A model generated the notes under the pieces. It made no database searches. It was not told the DNA's origin and saw only the letters and a program-made list of their open reading frames with translations. A stretch of 64,000 nt of DNA from Chitinophaga agri (GTDB lineage: Bacteria; Bacteroidota; Bacteroidia; Chitinophagales; Chitinophagaceae). The translations under genes and the position numbers were made by a program. Positions 45,440-54,362 of this stretch are shown here, one piece after another (position 1 is the stretch's first letter; every line of letters begins with the position of its first letter). Location of the stretch: assembly GCF_010093065.1 (NCBI RefSeq), contig NZ_CP048113.1, positions 6,776,001 to 6,840,000 of the forward strand. Reading direction: 5' to 3'.

Positions 45440-46147
45440 ATGCTGATCGCAGAGAACTTAACGAAACAATATGGCGAGCATATTGCCCTCGATAAACTTA
45501 ATCTGGAAATTAAAACAGGTGAGGTATATTGTTTGCTGGGCTCTAATGGCGCCGGTAAATCAACGACTATTAATATCTTCCTCGGCTTCATACCTGCTAC
45601 TGCCGGCAGGGCGATTATTGACGGACAGGAAGTCTCCGTGAATAATGCCGCTACCCGGAATCTGGTGGCCTATATTCCGGAGATCGTCAACCTTTATCCT
45701 ACACTAAGTGGTATGGAGAATCTTGAATATTTCAGCGGACTATCTGGTTTCAGTTATTCAAGAAAGGAGCTGGAAACATACATGCAAACGGCAGGCTTGC
45801 AAAGTAACGCTTTAGATAAGCGCGTATCCTCCTATTCGAAGGGCATGCGTCAGAAAGTAGGCATCGCCATTGCGCTGGTGAAGAAGGCCAGGGCCCTATT
45901 CCTGGATGAACCCACTTCGGGTCTTGATCCGCATGCCAGCAATGAATTTTCCCAGATCATCACCCGCCTGAGTGAACAGGGCGTATCTACACTGATGGCT
46001 ACGCATGATCTGCTGATGGCAAAGAATCTCGGTAACCGTATTGGTATCATGCACAAAGGTAAATTACGACATGAGATGAATGCTGCTGCTGTTTCTCATG
46101 CGGAGCTCACCAGGTTGTATATTGACGTTGTTAAAGAAGAGATCTGA
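45440..46147 (+). CDS. ABC transporter ATP-binding protein
   Basis: The 235-residue ATPase has Walker A (GSNGAGKST, residues 34-42), a signature loop (SSYSKGMRQKVGIA), Walker B (RALFLDEPTSGLDP) and the H-loop (LMATHD). Sequence and size place it with the ABC-2/exporter type (CcmA-like, NosF-like), not with the BtuD importers. Its TGA shares a base with the ATG of the permease at 46147. It energises the two permeases encoded next. Confidence 0.93.
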   Translation: MLIAENLTKQYGEHIALDKLNLEIKTGEVYCLLGSNGAGKSTTINIFLGFIPATAGRAIIDGQEVSVNNAATRNLVAYIPEIVNLYPTLSGMENLEYFSGLSGFSYSRKELETYMQTAGLQSNALDKRVSSYSKGMRQKVGIAIALVKKARALFLDEPTSGLDPHASNEFSQIITRLSEQGVSTLMATHDLLMAKNLGNRIGIMHKGKLRHEMNAAAVSHAELTRLYIDVVKEEI

Positions 46148-47538
46148 TGATAGCACACATTGTTAGAAAAGAACTCAGAGAGATCTTCCGGACATCAAAA
46201 ATGACCTGGATGATGGGCGGACTCCTGGTATTGATCGCGCTTTCCCTCTACAATGGCTACTCCTACTATGTGTCTCACAGCCAGATGCTGAAGGAATCGC
46301 AGGAGGTGACCTATAAACAGTTTATCAGCCAGGGGAATAAAAACCCGCACCTGGGCGCTCATTTTGGCTTCTATGCCTATAAGCCGACTGCCGGCCTGGC
46401 GATGATCGACAACGGGATCGAAGACTATACAGGTAACTCTTTTTACCTGGAACCACATAAAAGAGGGATCATCAAATTCAAAGAGGTAACAGATGCTACC
46501 AGTCTGAAAAGTTTCGGCTTCCTGAACATTGCCTATCTTATTCAGTTCATTTTCCCGTTGTTCATCTTCCTCATCTGTCATAATATCTTTTCCAAAGAGT
46601 GGGAGAATGGTACGATCAAGATGCTGCTGAGTTCCCGTGCAACAAAGCGCGATATCTATATCGGTAAACTGATCGCCTGTTTATGTGTGGTGTTTGCCAT
46701 TATTGCCATCATTGCAGTTACGGCGTTCATGCTGTTGCTGAAGAGCGATGCGGATCTGGGAGCTGTTATCTATAATTACCTGATATATGTATCAGGGTTG
46801 ATCGTGTTTTCTGCCATCCTCACAAGTGTGGCCGTTTCGGTATCTCTTATTACCAGAAGTTCGACGTTGTCGCTGGTGGTGTTGTCCGGATGCTGGCTCG
46901 CCGGCGTATTCCTGATTCCACGTCTCGCGGCAGAGATCTCAAAGAAAGTACATCCTTCTATCACCTCTATTGAATTCGAAGCTGATACCTTTAATAAAAT
47001 GCAATATGGCGTAGACGGAGAAGGTACCAAAGACTATAGAAGAGAGCTGCTGCTACGCAGGACGCTACAACAGTATCACGTGGATAGCATACAACAGTTG
47101 CCGGTCTTTTTCATTCCCATCACGATCGAATACTTTGAAGAATCTGACGGTAAGGTGATGGACAGGGCCTACGGTGCTATTGAACAAAATCAGGCGCAGC
47201 AGGATGCATTGGTAAGGTCGTTGTCACTTTTTTCCCCGTTCCTTGCATTCCGCGATTTCTCCATGCATATGACAGCTACCGACATGGATACGCATAATGA
47301 CTTTGCACAGAAAGCAGAAGAGCACAGAAGGAGGATAGGAGTGATGGTAGATGATTTCTATCAGAAGAACACCGAAGCGACCAATGCCTTCTGGAAGACA
47401 GTGCCGCAGTTCAGATACGAGCCCCCTGATACATTCCGGCGGCTGGCAGCATCCATCGAAGCGATCGGAGTGTTGTTGTGCTGGGTGGTGGGTACAATCG
47501 TACTGATGATTTTTTCATATCGTAGGATGAAGATCTGA
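46147..47538 (+). CDS. ABC-2-type permease, DUF3526-like
   Basis: The 463-residue membrane protein has an N-terminal span (MTWMMGGLLVLIALSLYNGY) and then a large extracytoplasmic loop of about 100 residues. A block of five spans follows (FLNIAYLIQFIFPLFIFLICHNIF...ACLCVVFAIIAIIAVTAFMLLL...LSGLIVFSAILTSVAVSVSLI), then another extracytoplasmic region and a final span near the C-terminus. The motif SKEWENGTIKMLLSSRATKRDIYIGKL is typical of ABC-2 permeases. It is translationally coupled to the ATPase. It is most likely one half of a heterodimeric exporter-type transporter. Confidence 0.85.
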   Translation: MIAHIVRKELREIFRTSKMTWMMGGLLVLIALSLYNGYSYYVSHSQMLKESQEVTYKQFISQGNKNPHLGAHFGFYAYKPTAGLAMIDNGIEDYTGNSFYLEPHKRGIIKFKEVTDATSLKSFGFLNIAYLIQFIFPLFIFLICHNIFSKEWENGTIKMLLSSRATKRDIYIGKLIACLCVVFAIIAIIAVTAFMLLLKSDADLGAVIYNYLIYVSGLIVFSAILTSVAVSVSLITRSSTLSLVVLSGCWLAGVFLIPRLAAEISKKVHPSITSIEFEADTFNKMQYGVDGEGTKDYRRELLLRRTLQQYHVDSIQQLPVFFIPITIEYFEESDGKVMDRAYGAIEQNQAQQDALVRSLSLFSPFLAFRDFSMHMTATDMDTHNDFAQKAEEHRRRIGVMVDDFYQKNTEATNAFWKTVPQFRYEPPDTFRRLAASIEAIGVLLCWVVGTIVLMIFSYRRMKI

Positions 47539-47554
47539 CGAATAACTGACCGTA

Positions 47555-49021
47555 ATGATGAATAAGAACATGCTGCGTATAATTGCGAAGCACGAAATAA
47601 AACTACTGCTTAGGAACAAGGTGCTGGTATATCTGTTTACAATTATATTTTTTATGCTGCTGTCTGCGCTGTGGATCGGCAGTAGTATGCATAAAAAACA
47701 GTTAAGCACGATTGATAAGGTACATGCCTATAACAAAGAGATCACGGATAGTCTGGTGACACGGATAAAAAGGATTGAGGCGAATAATATGGTCTATCCG
47801 GGTTTTATCTGGGATGATCCGACCTTTGCCTATAACACCGCCAGGAATGAAGGGCCGCAATATGCGATAAAGGAGCCGTTCCCGCTACAGGCGATCTCCA
47901 TCGGGCAAAGTGATCTGCAGCCCTTCTACTACAAGGTATACATCAATAAGAAACAGTACCTGACCTATGATGGTGAAATTGCCAACAGCTTCCTGCAGTT
48001 CATCGGCAACTTTGATTTCGCTTTTGTTGTGATCTATCTTTTCCCATTGCTGATCATCGTGTTCACCTATAATGTGCTGTCTGCTGAAAAGGAGCAGGGT
48101 ACCTGGGTATTACTGAAGACGAGCAATCAGTCGCTGGCCAGGTTAATCGCTTTCCGCATTGCTATCCGGTACATATTGTTTATGCTGTTTTTCTGGCTGC
48201 TGGTGACTACCGTCCTGGTCGCCTTGCTGGGGGGCGCTTTCCTGTCGACGGTCAACTGGTGGTGGACGGTCACCTACGTATCGTTGTACTTCGCCTTTTG
48301 GTTTGGACTGTCGCTGTTTGTGAACAGTTTTTCCCTGTCCTCCACCGTGAATGCCATGACGCTGATCTTCATCTGGCTGTTTACCGGCATAATAGTGCCT
48401 AATATCCTCCAGATCGGCCTGAATAAGGTCTACCCGATACCTAGCCGCATTTCGATGGTGAACGAGGAAAGAAAGGCTTTAAACAGCTATTTTGAAAAAG
48501 ATGGACAGGAGCTGACGAAGGAGGTGTTTAATAATCCGCGGACCATGATCCGCCAGGCGTCTGTTGTGACCCCGGGCATGGTATACGGTTATGGCGTGAT
48601 CGTGTATAAAAGCCAGGAGATCAAAGATGCCGCAGCAGAAGTAGCGGAGCGTAAGCTATATGGGCAGATAGCACGGCAACAGGATGCTATCCGTCAGTTG
48701 CAGTTGCTCAGTCCTGCACTTACGCTGCAGGAACAGCTGGCTGCTTTTGCCGGTACACACTGGCATCAGTTCAATCAGTTCAGTATTGCAGTGGATACGT
48801 TCAGAAAGGAAACGCAGCGCTTTTATTTTCCGAAGATGGCATCCGAGCAAACCTATAGAACATTTACTGTAGAAGATGCCGCCAGGATTCCCCGTTTTAA
48901 ACAGCAGGTATACGCAGGGTTTGACTGGCTCAATGTGTACATTCCTGTTTTCGCTTATGCAGGTATTACGGGGCTGATGATCGTGTTTGGTTACCGGCGG
49001 CTGTTGCATGTCATTAAATAG
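47555..49021 (+). CDS. ABC-2-type permease, DUF3526-like
   Basis: The 488-residue protein repeats the topology of the gene just upstream. It starts NMLRIIAKHEIKLLLRNKVLVYLFTIIFFMLLSALWIGSSM, followed by a large extracytoplasmic loop. The characteristic NVLSAEKEQGTWVLLKTSNQSLARLIAFR segment then leads into the spans, and the extracytoplasmic helical region is rich in Gln and Glu. A C-terminal span ends the protein. It is paralogous to the 46147 gene and lies 16 bp after it. A strong terminator follows, so the four-gene riboswitch operon ends here. Confidence 0.85.
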   Translation: MMNKNMLRIIAKHEIKLLLRNKVLVYLFTIIFFMLLSALWIGSSMHKKQLSTIDKVHAYNKEITDSLVTRIKRIEANNMVYPGFIWDDPTFAYNTARNEGPQYAIKEPFPLQAISIGQSDLQPFYYKVYINKKQYLTYDGEIANSFLQFIGNFDFAFVVIYLFPLLIIVFTYNVLSAEKEQGTWVLLKTSNQSLARLIAFRIAIRYILFMLFFWLLVTTVLVALLGGAFLSTVNWWWTVTYVSLYFAFWFGLSLFVNSFSLSSTVNAMTLIFIWLFTGIIVPNILQIGLNKVYPIPSRISMVNEERKALNSYFEKDGQELTKEVFNNPRTMIRQASVVTPGMVYGYGVIVYKSQEIKDAAAEVAERKLYGQIARQQDAIRQLQLLSPALTLQEQLAAFAGTHWHQFNQFSIAVDTFRKETQRFYFPKMASEQTYRTFTVEDAARIPRFKQQVYAGFDWLNVYIPVFAYAGITGLMIVFGYRRLLHVIK

Positions 49022-49076
49022 GATGCCGGATGACGGGGCAGGTAGGAATTATTGGTACAATAGTCTCCCATGAATA

Positions 49077-49119
49077 AAGAGCGGTCATGATAATTAGCAT
49101 CATGAGCGCTCTTATTTTT
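49077..49119 (+). terminator. Rho-independent terminator of the riboswitch operon
   Basis: AAGAGCGGTCATGAT (49077-49091) pairs with ATCATGAGCGCTCTT (49099-49113) with a single G-G mismatch, around AATTAGC. ATTTTT follows. It lies 56 bp after the last permease stop. Confidence 0.92.
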
Positions 49120-49185
49120 ATACAAGCTGTTATTAGAACGAATTCCTAATTCCTGTAAATGGCTTTTAGAGCCAGTTATAAAGAT

Positions 49186-49371
49186 CTAGCCGTTGTTAAA
49201 TTTTCGTTTTAACTTTTTTGGTAAACCAACACGACTGAGAAGCTTCTTTGCTGCAATTGCTTTTTTTTCAAAAAATGGATGCCCTTCGAATGAAGGCAAT
49301 GCGGGATCTACGGTAATAAATGGCTTAGTACCGACCTCTTGAAAAATATCCCGTTTGGTTTTGCGTAACAT
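49186..49371 (-). CDS. Small basic protein adjacent to DUF6934 gene
   Basis: The 61-residue product, MLRKTKRDIFQEVGTKPFIT and onward, is basic, with FEGHPFFEKKAIAAKKLLSRVGLPKKLKRKF at the C-terminus. No named domain was recognised. It starts 54 bp after the DUF6934 gene on the same strand, and the pair look like a small operon. It could be an antitoxin or DNA/RNA-binding partner, but nothing in the sequence proves this. Confidence 0.5.
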   Translation of the reverse strand: MLRKTKRDIFQEVGTKPFITVDPALPSFEGHPFFEKKAIAAKKLLSRVGLPKKLKRKFNNG

Positions 49372-49425
49372 AATACAAATTTAGTCTTTTTCTCTCAAAT
49401 TATGAATGGTGCAAGAGCTTGGTAA

Positions 49426-49878
49426 TCAGTCGTTTTTCTTCCTTAATCCCAGAAATGCTTGGTAATTCTTACTTCTTTTGAAAGATTCCCAGGATTCATC
49501 CGGAAGTAAACCATAGACATCAAATATGGGTGTTATTCGTTCAAGGTGCTTATTTATATTCATTTGGTAAAGACGTGTTCTTGCCTTATTGGTACCTTCA
49601 ATTGAGATCATTGCCTCTGGAAATATGTTGGTAAAGTCATAAATAATTGACCCTATGGTGCCCATAATGACATCAACATCTTTATTGTCACTGATAGCAG
49701 TGTCGGAGATATCCCCTGTCGTAATATCTAGATTTCCGAATCCAAAATTGTAGACATCTTTTCCGATTGGATCAAACCTTGCAATTTTCTGTATCGCTCC
49801 ATTAGGTCCGTTACTAATAAAATAGTAAGCCATAAATGTCTTATCTGTAGAATAATGGTATTTGTCAAGCCCGAGCAT
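49426..49878 (-). CDS. DUF6934 family protein
   Basis: The 150-residue protein fits DUF6934 over its whole length. MLGLDKYHYSTDKTFMAYYFISNGPNGAIQKIARFDPI is followed by VYNFGFGNLDITTGDISDTAISDNKDVDVIMGTIGSIIYDFTN, then the conserved GTNKARTRLYQMNINKHLERI and FDVYGL. It contains no signal peptide or membrane span. The family is restricted mainly to Bacteroidota and has no known function. It lies directly upstream of a small basic gene. The region has lower GC than the neighbouring metabolic genes, which fits accessory origin. Confidence 0.85.
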   Translation of the reverse strand: MLGLDKYHYSTDKTFMAYYFISNGPNGAIQKIARFDPIGKDVYNFGFGNLDITTGDISDTAISDNKDVDVIMGTIGSIIYDFTNIFPEAMISIEGTNKARTRLYQMNINKHLERITPIFDVYGLLPDESWESFKRSKNYQAFLGLRKKND

Positions 49879-50293
49879 GCAGATGATGTGTCAATTGAAA
49901 TGTTGGATAACGTAATATTGAAATAGATATCTTGGCAGACATTCTCTTTCTTGCTTGTCAGATCAGATCCTTCTACGTGAAATTTATCGCTTTTCGCCGT
50001 TTTAACAATCCGGAGATTTAGATTTTTCTATCGTTTAGTATTCTGTGCTATTATTTCACGCTACTGATGTGGACAGAGCAGTGCAAAGTTTAATTACACA
50101 TTTTAAAATTAAGTTAATGATCAGTTAAGAAAAGTAAAAAAGATCATCATTAAATAACTTCTATACGGAGCTGTATAAGCCATTGCTTATGCTAATCCAT
50201 AATTTTTCAACTGACAAATAAAAATAGCTGCTGCATTGGTAATGAATACGACAGAATGAAAGTAAATTACGCATCAATCGTAAACCATCTATC
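49879..50293. other. AT-rich intergenic spacer
   Basis: These 415 bases contain no supported gene. They must hold the promoters of the divergent DUF6934 and 50294 genes. Poly-A and poly-T stretches are present, but no convincing TAnnTTTG box, repeat or hairpin stood out. Confidence 0.4.
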
Positions 50294-50779
50294 ATGCAGC
50301 CAATTCCGTCTACAGCAGCAATTCTTGCTTACAAGGTATTAAACCGTCCAACTGAGCGGGCGTGGATTGATTGGGCATACGATATGTTGGTGGCGGGTTT
50401 TGATACTGAAGATTTGGTGATCCTGGCCGGTATGCAAGACCCACTTAACTACTTTGAAATGGCTATCCTAACTGATAGGGTGCTGAGTCAACTAAGTTTT
50501 GAATATACGAATAGGAATGTCGTGATACGAAATTATGCGGCCTATCTTGCTAAGCTGGGTTTGACAGGTGAGAGGAAGCCATTTTCTGTATTAGATGAGC
50601 TTAAGGATATTCATATCGAACTCGGCCTTGACAGCCCACTGGCGTATTTCTATGAATTGTACTATGCAAAAGAGGACTTACAATACAGCGAAGACCAACG
50701 GTATATAGAGGGAGTTGACCGGTCAAATATAGATCAGACAATTACAAATTATTTCCGGGAATGCGCCGGCCTGCCATGA
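50294..50779 (+). CDS. Hypothetical protein
   Basis: The 161-residue product is acidic and mainly helical, with WAYDMLVAGFDTEDLVILAGMQDPLNYFEMAILTDRVLSQL near its N-terminus and a Glu/Tyr-rich end (YFYELYYAKEDLQYSEDQRYIEGVDRSN). No named domain, signal peptide or membrane span is seen. The ATG at 50294 follows a long AT-rich leader, and a perfect hairpin lies about 60 bp after the stop. Its neighbours suggest an accessory gene. Function is unknown. Confidence 0.65.
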   Translation: MQPIPSTAAILAYKVLNRPTERAWIDWAYDMLVAGFDTEDLVILAGMQDPLNYFEMAILTDRVLSQLSFEYTNRNVVIRNYAAYLAKLGLTGERKPFSVLDELKDIHIELGLDSPLAYFYELYYAKEDLQYSEDQRYIEGVDRSNIDQTITNYFRECAGLP

Positions 50780-50837
50780 TCGTATTGTCACATTTATTTA
50801 GTCCAGGTATGTCCAGTACGAAGATCGATGGAGCTAT

Positions 50838-50875
50838 AAAGACGGAAGACAGCACCTGTGCTGTCTTCCGTCTTT
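50838..50875. terminator. Bidirectional rho-independent terminator
   Basis: AAAGACGGAAGACAGCA (50838-50854) pairs perfectly with TGCTGTCTTCCGTCTTT (50859-50875), a 17-bp stem with the loop CCTG. A- and T-runs at its ends suit termination from either side. It separates the hypothetical gene from the convergent permease gene. Confidence 0.88.
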
Positions 50876-50902
50876 ACACATGCCTTGATCAGGACGAGTA
50901 CT

Positions 50903-53359
50903 TTACTCCGTCCTCAGACTCTTCACAGGGTTTGTCAACGCTGCCTTTATAATCTGGAAACCAAGCGCCAGCGATGCAACAGCAAATATAATGATACCAT
51001 TCACTACAAATATCCAGTAACTGATACTAGTTTGATACGCAAACTGTTCTAACCACTTATGCATGGCCAGCCAGGCAATGGGGACGGCAATGATGAATGC
51101 AAAGAGAATGAGTTGCATGAAGTCTTTAGAGATCAGCACCACGATCTGGGTGACAGTAGCACCCAGTATTTTACGCACGCCAATTTCTTTGGTACGCTGC
51201 CGGATTGTATAGACAGCCAGGCCCAGGAGACCAAGGCAACTAATACATATGGCAGCTCCGGTAGCCCAGAACAGCAGACTAAGCACCTGCTGCTCGCTTT
51301 GGTAAAAGCCTGCTATTTCCTCATCCAGAAAGGTATAAGAGAAATCTTCCTTGGGATACACTTCTTTCCATGCTTTTTCCATTTTGGCAAAAGCTGCTTT
51401 CCATGAGGTACCTGCTTCCTGCTGGGGATAAAGGGCGATATTAAAAGTGTGTGCCATAGCCGGCCAGTTGCTGATGATCAGCGGTTTGATATGTTCCCGT
51501 AGGGAGGTCTGGTGAAAGTTTGCAATGACGCCAACAATTGGCACTGACCTTTCGCCATCCCATTTTATAAATTTACCTATTGCCTGCTGTGGTGTGGTAA
51601 ACCCCAGTATCTGCGCATATCTTTCATTAATGAGCAAGCCGTTGATGCTATCGCCGGCACCGATGTTCTGCCCTGCGAGCAACCGCAGGTCATATAGTCT
51701 GAGGTAGCCGGTATCCGCTATTTTAACTTCAACATCTGTCTCAATTTCGTTTTTGCCATCGTTATATTGCATGGTGCTGGACCAGCTACCATTGGAAGAT
51801 GGTGGTGCAAAACTCAGACTGGTCATCGAAATTTCTGGGATTGTTCTCAGCTTGTTCTGCAATACCTTCATTTTCCTTGTATCGTTTTCGTTAGCATTGG
51901 TGCTGAAATAAACGATCGCATTCTTTTTAAATCCCAGATCTTTGTGTAATGAATAGTGAATCTGTTTACTGACCAGGATGGTGCCCAGAATGAATACCTG
52001 TGCAATGACGAATTGTGATATAGTCAGCGTTTTGCGCATCCATGCATTACGCGTTTTATGGGTGCTGGAATAGCCGGGGTTCTTTATGATCTGAGAAGGG
52101 CTGTAAGCCGATAAAACAAGCGCCGGATAAAAGCCTGCCAGTAAGGTTACCAATAGTATGAGTAAGATCAGAAATACTATTACTCCCGGTTGCAGTACCG
52201 CACTAAGATGCAGTCCTTCGGGAATGAAACCGGCGAAGGCCCTTAAAATCAGTGGTAGTAGTATCAGGGATAGAATTGTTGCCACCAATGTAAGCATCAA
52301 TGTCTCGCCCAGGAATTGAACGATCAGCTGTTTCTGAGAACTTCCTATAGCTTTCCGCACGCCTATTTCTTTTGTCCTTTGCGAAGACTGTGCGGTAGTG
52401 AGATTGATAAAATTAATGCAACCCAGGCATAGTAAGAAAATGGCAATCGCTAACAGACTATATAATACCCGTTTGTTAGCAACCGGTTGATCAAACGCAC
52501 CGTAGTCGCTGTCAAAATGAATGTCGGCGAGCGGTTGTAGCCTGTAGGAAGTTTGATGATTATTCCCCGGCTCCGGTTTGTTGTATTTTTGATATATGCT
52601 GTTGATCTCTTTTTCCACATGTCCGGGTTGAACACCGGAAGAAAGTTTTACAAAAAGTTGTGATGCGCCGTTGGTGCTACCCCATTGATCCCAGTCTGCC
52701 GGCATCAGCCGCTGACTGCGGAGAGTGCTATGTGATATAAATGTTGTAAAGATTAGATCGGTATTTTCTTTAACGTCTTCTACAATGCCGGTAACAGTAG
52801 TTTGTATGGTGTCGTTGAAAGATAATTGTTTACCGATTATTTCGGGGGCGCTAAGTCCTGGAAAGTAAAGTTGCGCGCTGGACGCTGTTAGTACAGTCTG
52901 ATAAGGCTGTAGAAGCGATGTGGTGGGTGTACCCACTATCCAGTGATATTTAAAAAGATTGAAATAGTCTGCGTCAGCGTAAACGATATTATTTTGTTTT
53001 TTGAAGATCTTTGATCTGCCGGTGGTCTCGTCTATGACAGTCACATTCGTATTGTCATTCCATGTGCGGAAGGCGGCCACATTATCAAGACCTGTAAGGT
53101 CATTCTTTACCGCCTTACCCAGAGGGGAAGCAACACCGCCGTTATGATAGTCAACTCCTGAAAATACGAAATCGGTCACCACCCTGTAGATCCGGTCTCG
53201 ATCCTTTTCAGATTTATTGAAAGCGAAATGATAGGTCACCAGCAGGTAGATCACTAATGATGCGCTGATACCAATAGCAAGACCTGATATATTTATGGCA
53301 GCAAATGCTTTATTATTACAGATAGATCTCCAGGTGATGACTACGTAGCTTTTGAACAT
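50903..53359 (-). CDS. FtsX/MacB-type ABC transporter permease
   Basis: The 818-residue protein is the two-module Bacteroidota form of MacB-like permeases. It has an N-terminal span (KAFAAINISGLAIGISASLVIYLL), a periplasmic core domain, three spans with ERTKEIGVRKAIGSSQ at about residue 335, a second periplasmic domain, and a second three-span module with RQRTKEIGVRKILGATVTQIVVL near residue 730. Such proteins couple cytoplasmic ATP use to periplasmic work such as lipoprotein or antimicrobial export. No ATP-binding partner gene is adjacent, which is normal for this group. It appears to be monocistronic. Confidence 0.92.
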   Translation of the reverse strand: MFKSYVVITWRSICNNKAFAAINISGLAIGISASLVIYLLVTYHFAFNKSEKDRDRIYRVVTDFVFSGVDYHNGGVASPLGKAVKNDLTGLDNVAAFRTWNDNTNVTVIDETTGRSKIFKKQNNIVYADADYFNLFKYHWIVGTPTTSLLQPYQTVLTASSAQLYFPGLSAPEIIGKQLSFNDTIQTTVTGIVEDVKENTDLIFTTFISHSTLRSQRLMPADWDQWGSTNGASQLFVKLSSGVQPGHVEKEINSIYQKYNKPEPGNNHQTSYRLQPLADIHFDSDYGAFDQPVANKRVLYSLLAIAIFLLCLGCINFINLTTAQSSQRTKEIGVRKAIGSSQKQLIVQFLGETLMLTLVATILSLILLPLILRAFAGFIPEGLHLSAVLQPGVIVFLILLILLVTLLAGFYPALVLSAYSPSQIIKNPGYSSTHKTRNAWMRKTLTISQFVIAQVFILGTILVSKQIHYSLHKDLGFKKNAIVYFSTNANENDTRKMKVLQNKLRTIPEISMTSLSFAPPSSNGSWSSTMQYNDGKNEIETDVEVKIADTGYLRLYDLRLLAGQNIGAGDSINGLLINERYAQILGFTTPQQAIGKFIKWDGERSVPIVGVIANFHQTSLREHIKPLIISNWPAMAHTFNIALYPQQEAGTSWKAAFAKMEKAWKEVYPKEDFSYTFLDEEIAGFYQSEQQVLSLLFWATGAAICISCLGLLGLAVYTIRQRTKEIGVRKILGATVTQIVVLISKDFMQLILFAFIIAVPIAWLAMHKWLEQFAYQTSISYWIFVVNGIIIFAVASLALGFQIIKAALTNPVKSLRTE

Positions 53360-53651
53360 AAGGCGTGTATGTGTTTAATCAGAAGATAGCGAAGAGAATG
53401 CCATGCTTTAGGTGTTTGATAACCAATGTTATGTGTGCTTGCTGTCGTTCGGTTTAGCACAGTAGGTGTTCATTTTCGGCCATGAGCAATGACTGCAAAG
53501 GTCGATTATGCAATTCACAACTGGGTTACTGATCAGTTAATGCAGTTGAAAGACTTTATTGGATAAGCACCTGTTATTATACTATTGTACTTTTTTCAAT
53601 TGACAGAAGAGATATGACTTTTTCTCTAGTCATCGCATCATCAAATGGGCC

Positions 53652-54362
53652 TTACTTCAGATCATATGAATACCAGTCTATCAATTCCCGTAACCGCTTC
53701 ACTAATATATGAACAGTCGTACTGGGGTTAGCCTCAATAGGTTTTTTCCCTTTATGACCATCCAGAAGTTGTGCCGCACGCCTGATAGCATGTACCTCAC
53801 TGCCTATTGCAAGAATACTATCTATGATATTGCTCTTGCCATGTTTATAAATGAAATGCTCAAATTGATGATGCTGTTTAATTTGTTGTTCCAGCAATTT
53901 ATAGATCTCTTTTCTTGGAATAGCGACATCGTGTGTAATATCGATCAGATGCAATAATAACCAGAGCTCGAAGACCTCATTGCTGAAAGCGATACACATT
54001 TTTTCTTTTTCAGCCAATTTCCATGCTTCATTGAAACTGTCTAAGGTGGTATCGTTATTACCTTCATCATCTTTGTCAAAGACGATCCACACTTCATCAA
54101 CAGATTTCCCTATTTCTGCATGTATTTTTTCCCTTTCCAATATTGCAGTTTCTACAATCCCTTTCGGTTTTTTACCTGTACCAATCTCTCTTAGGTAGAC
54201 GGTGTTTGCAGGAAATTGTGCCTTTATCTTTCTGAAATAGTAAGGCTCAGTATTCTGGTCTTCACAAACAATAAGGATAAACTTATCATATCTTCTTGGC
54301 CTGAATGGACGTTTATCCTCGTTTTGTGTAGTTTTGTTTTTTATTTTTCCTCTTTTGGCCAT
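53652..54362 (-). CDS. RloB-like TOPRIM-type protein of a putative defence pair
   Basis: The 236-residue protein has the motif ILIVCEDQNTEPYYF (E34 and E39) and VDEVWIVFDKDDEGN (D96, D98, D99). This E...DxD arrangement is typical of RloB and related TOPRIM-like nucleases. A SNEVFELWLLLHL segment follows, also standard for RloB. The basic N-terminus (AKRGKIKNKTT) may bind nucleic acid. It overlaps the AAA ATPase gene by 22 bp, and the two likely form one complex. RloA/RloB-type pairs are found in defence islands; the molecular target is not known. Confidence 0.85.
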   Translation of the reverse strand: MAKRGKIKNKTTQNEDKRPFRPRRYDKFILIVCEDQNTEPYYFRKIKAQFPANTVYLREIGTGKKPKGIVETAILEREKIHAEIGKSVDEVWIVFDKDDEGNNDTTLDSFNEAWKLAEKEKMCIAFSNEVFELWLLLHLIDITHDVAIPRKEIYKLLEQQIKQHHQFEHFIYKHGKSNIIDSILAIGSEVHAIRRAAQLLDGHKGKKPIEANPSTTVHILVKRLRELIDWYSYDLK

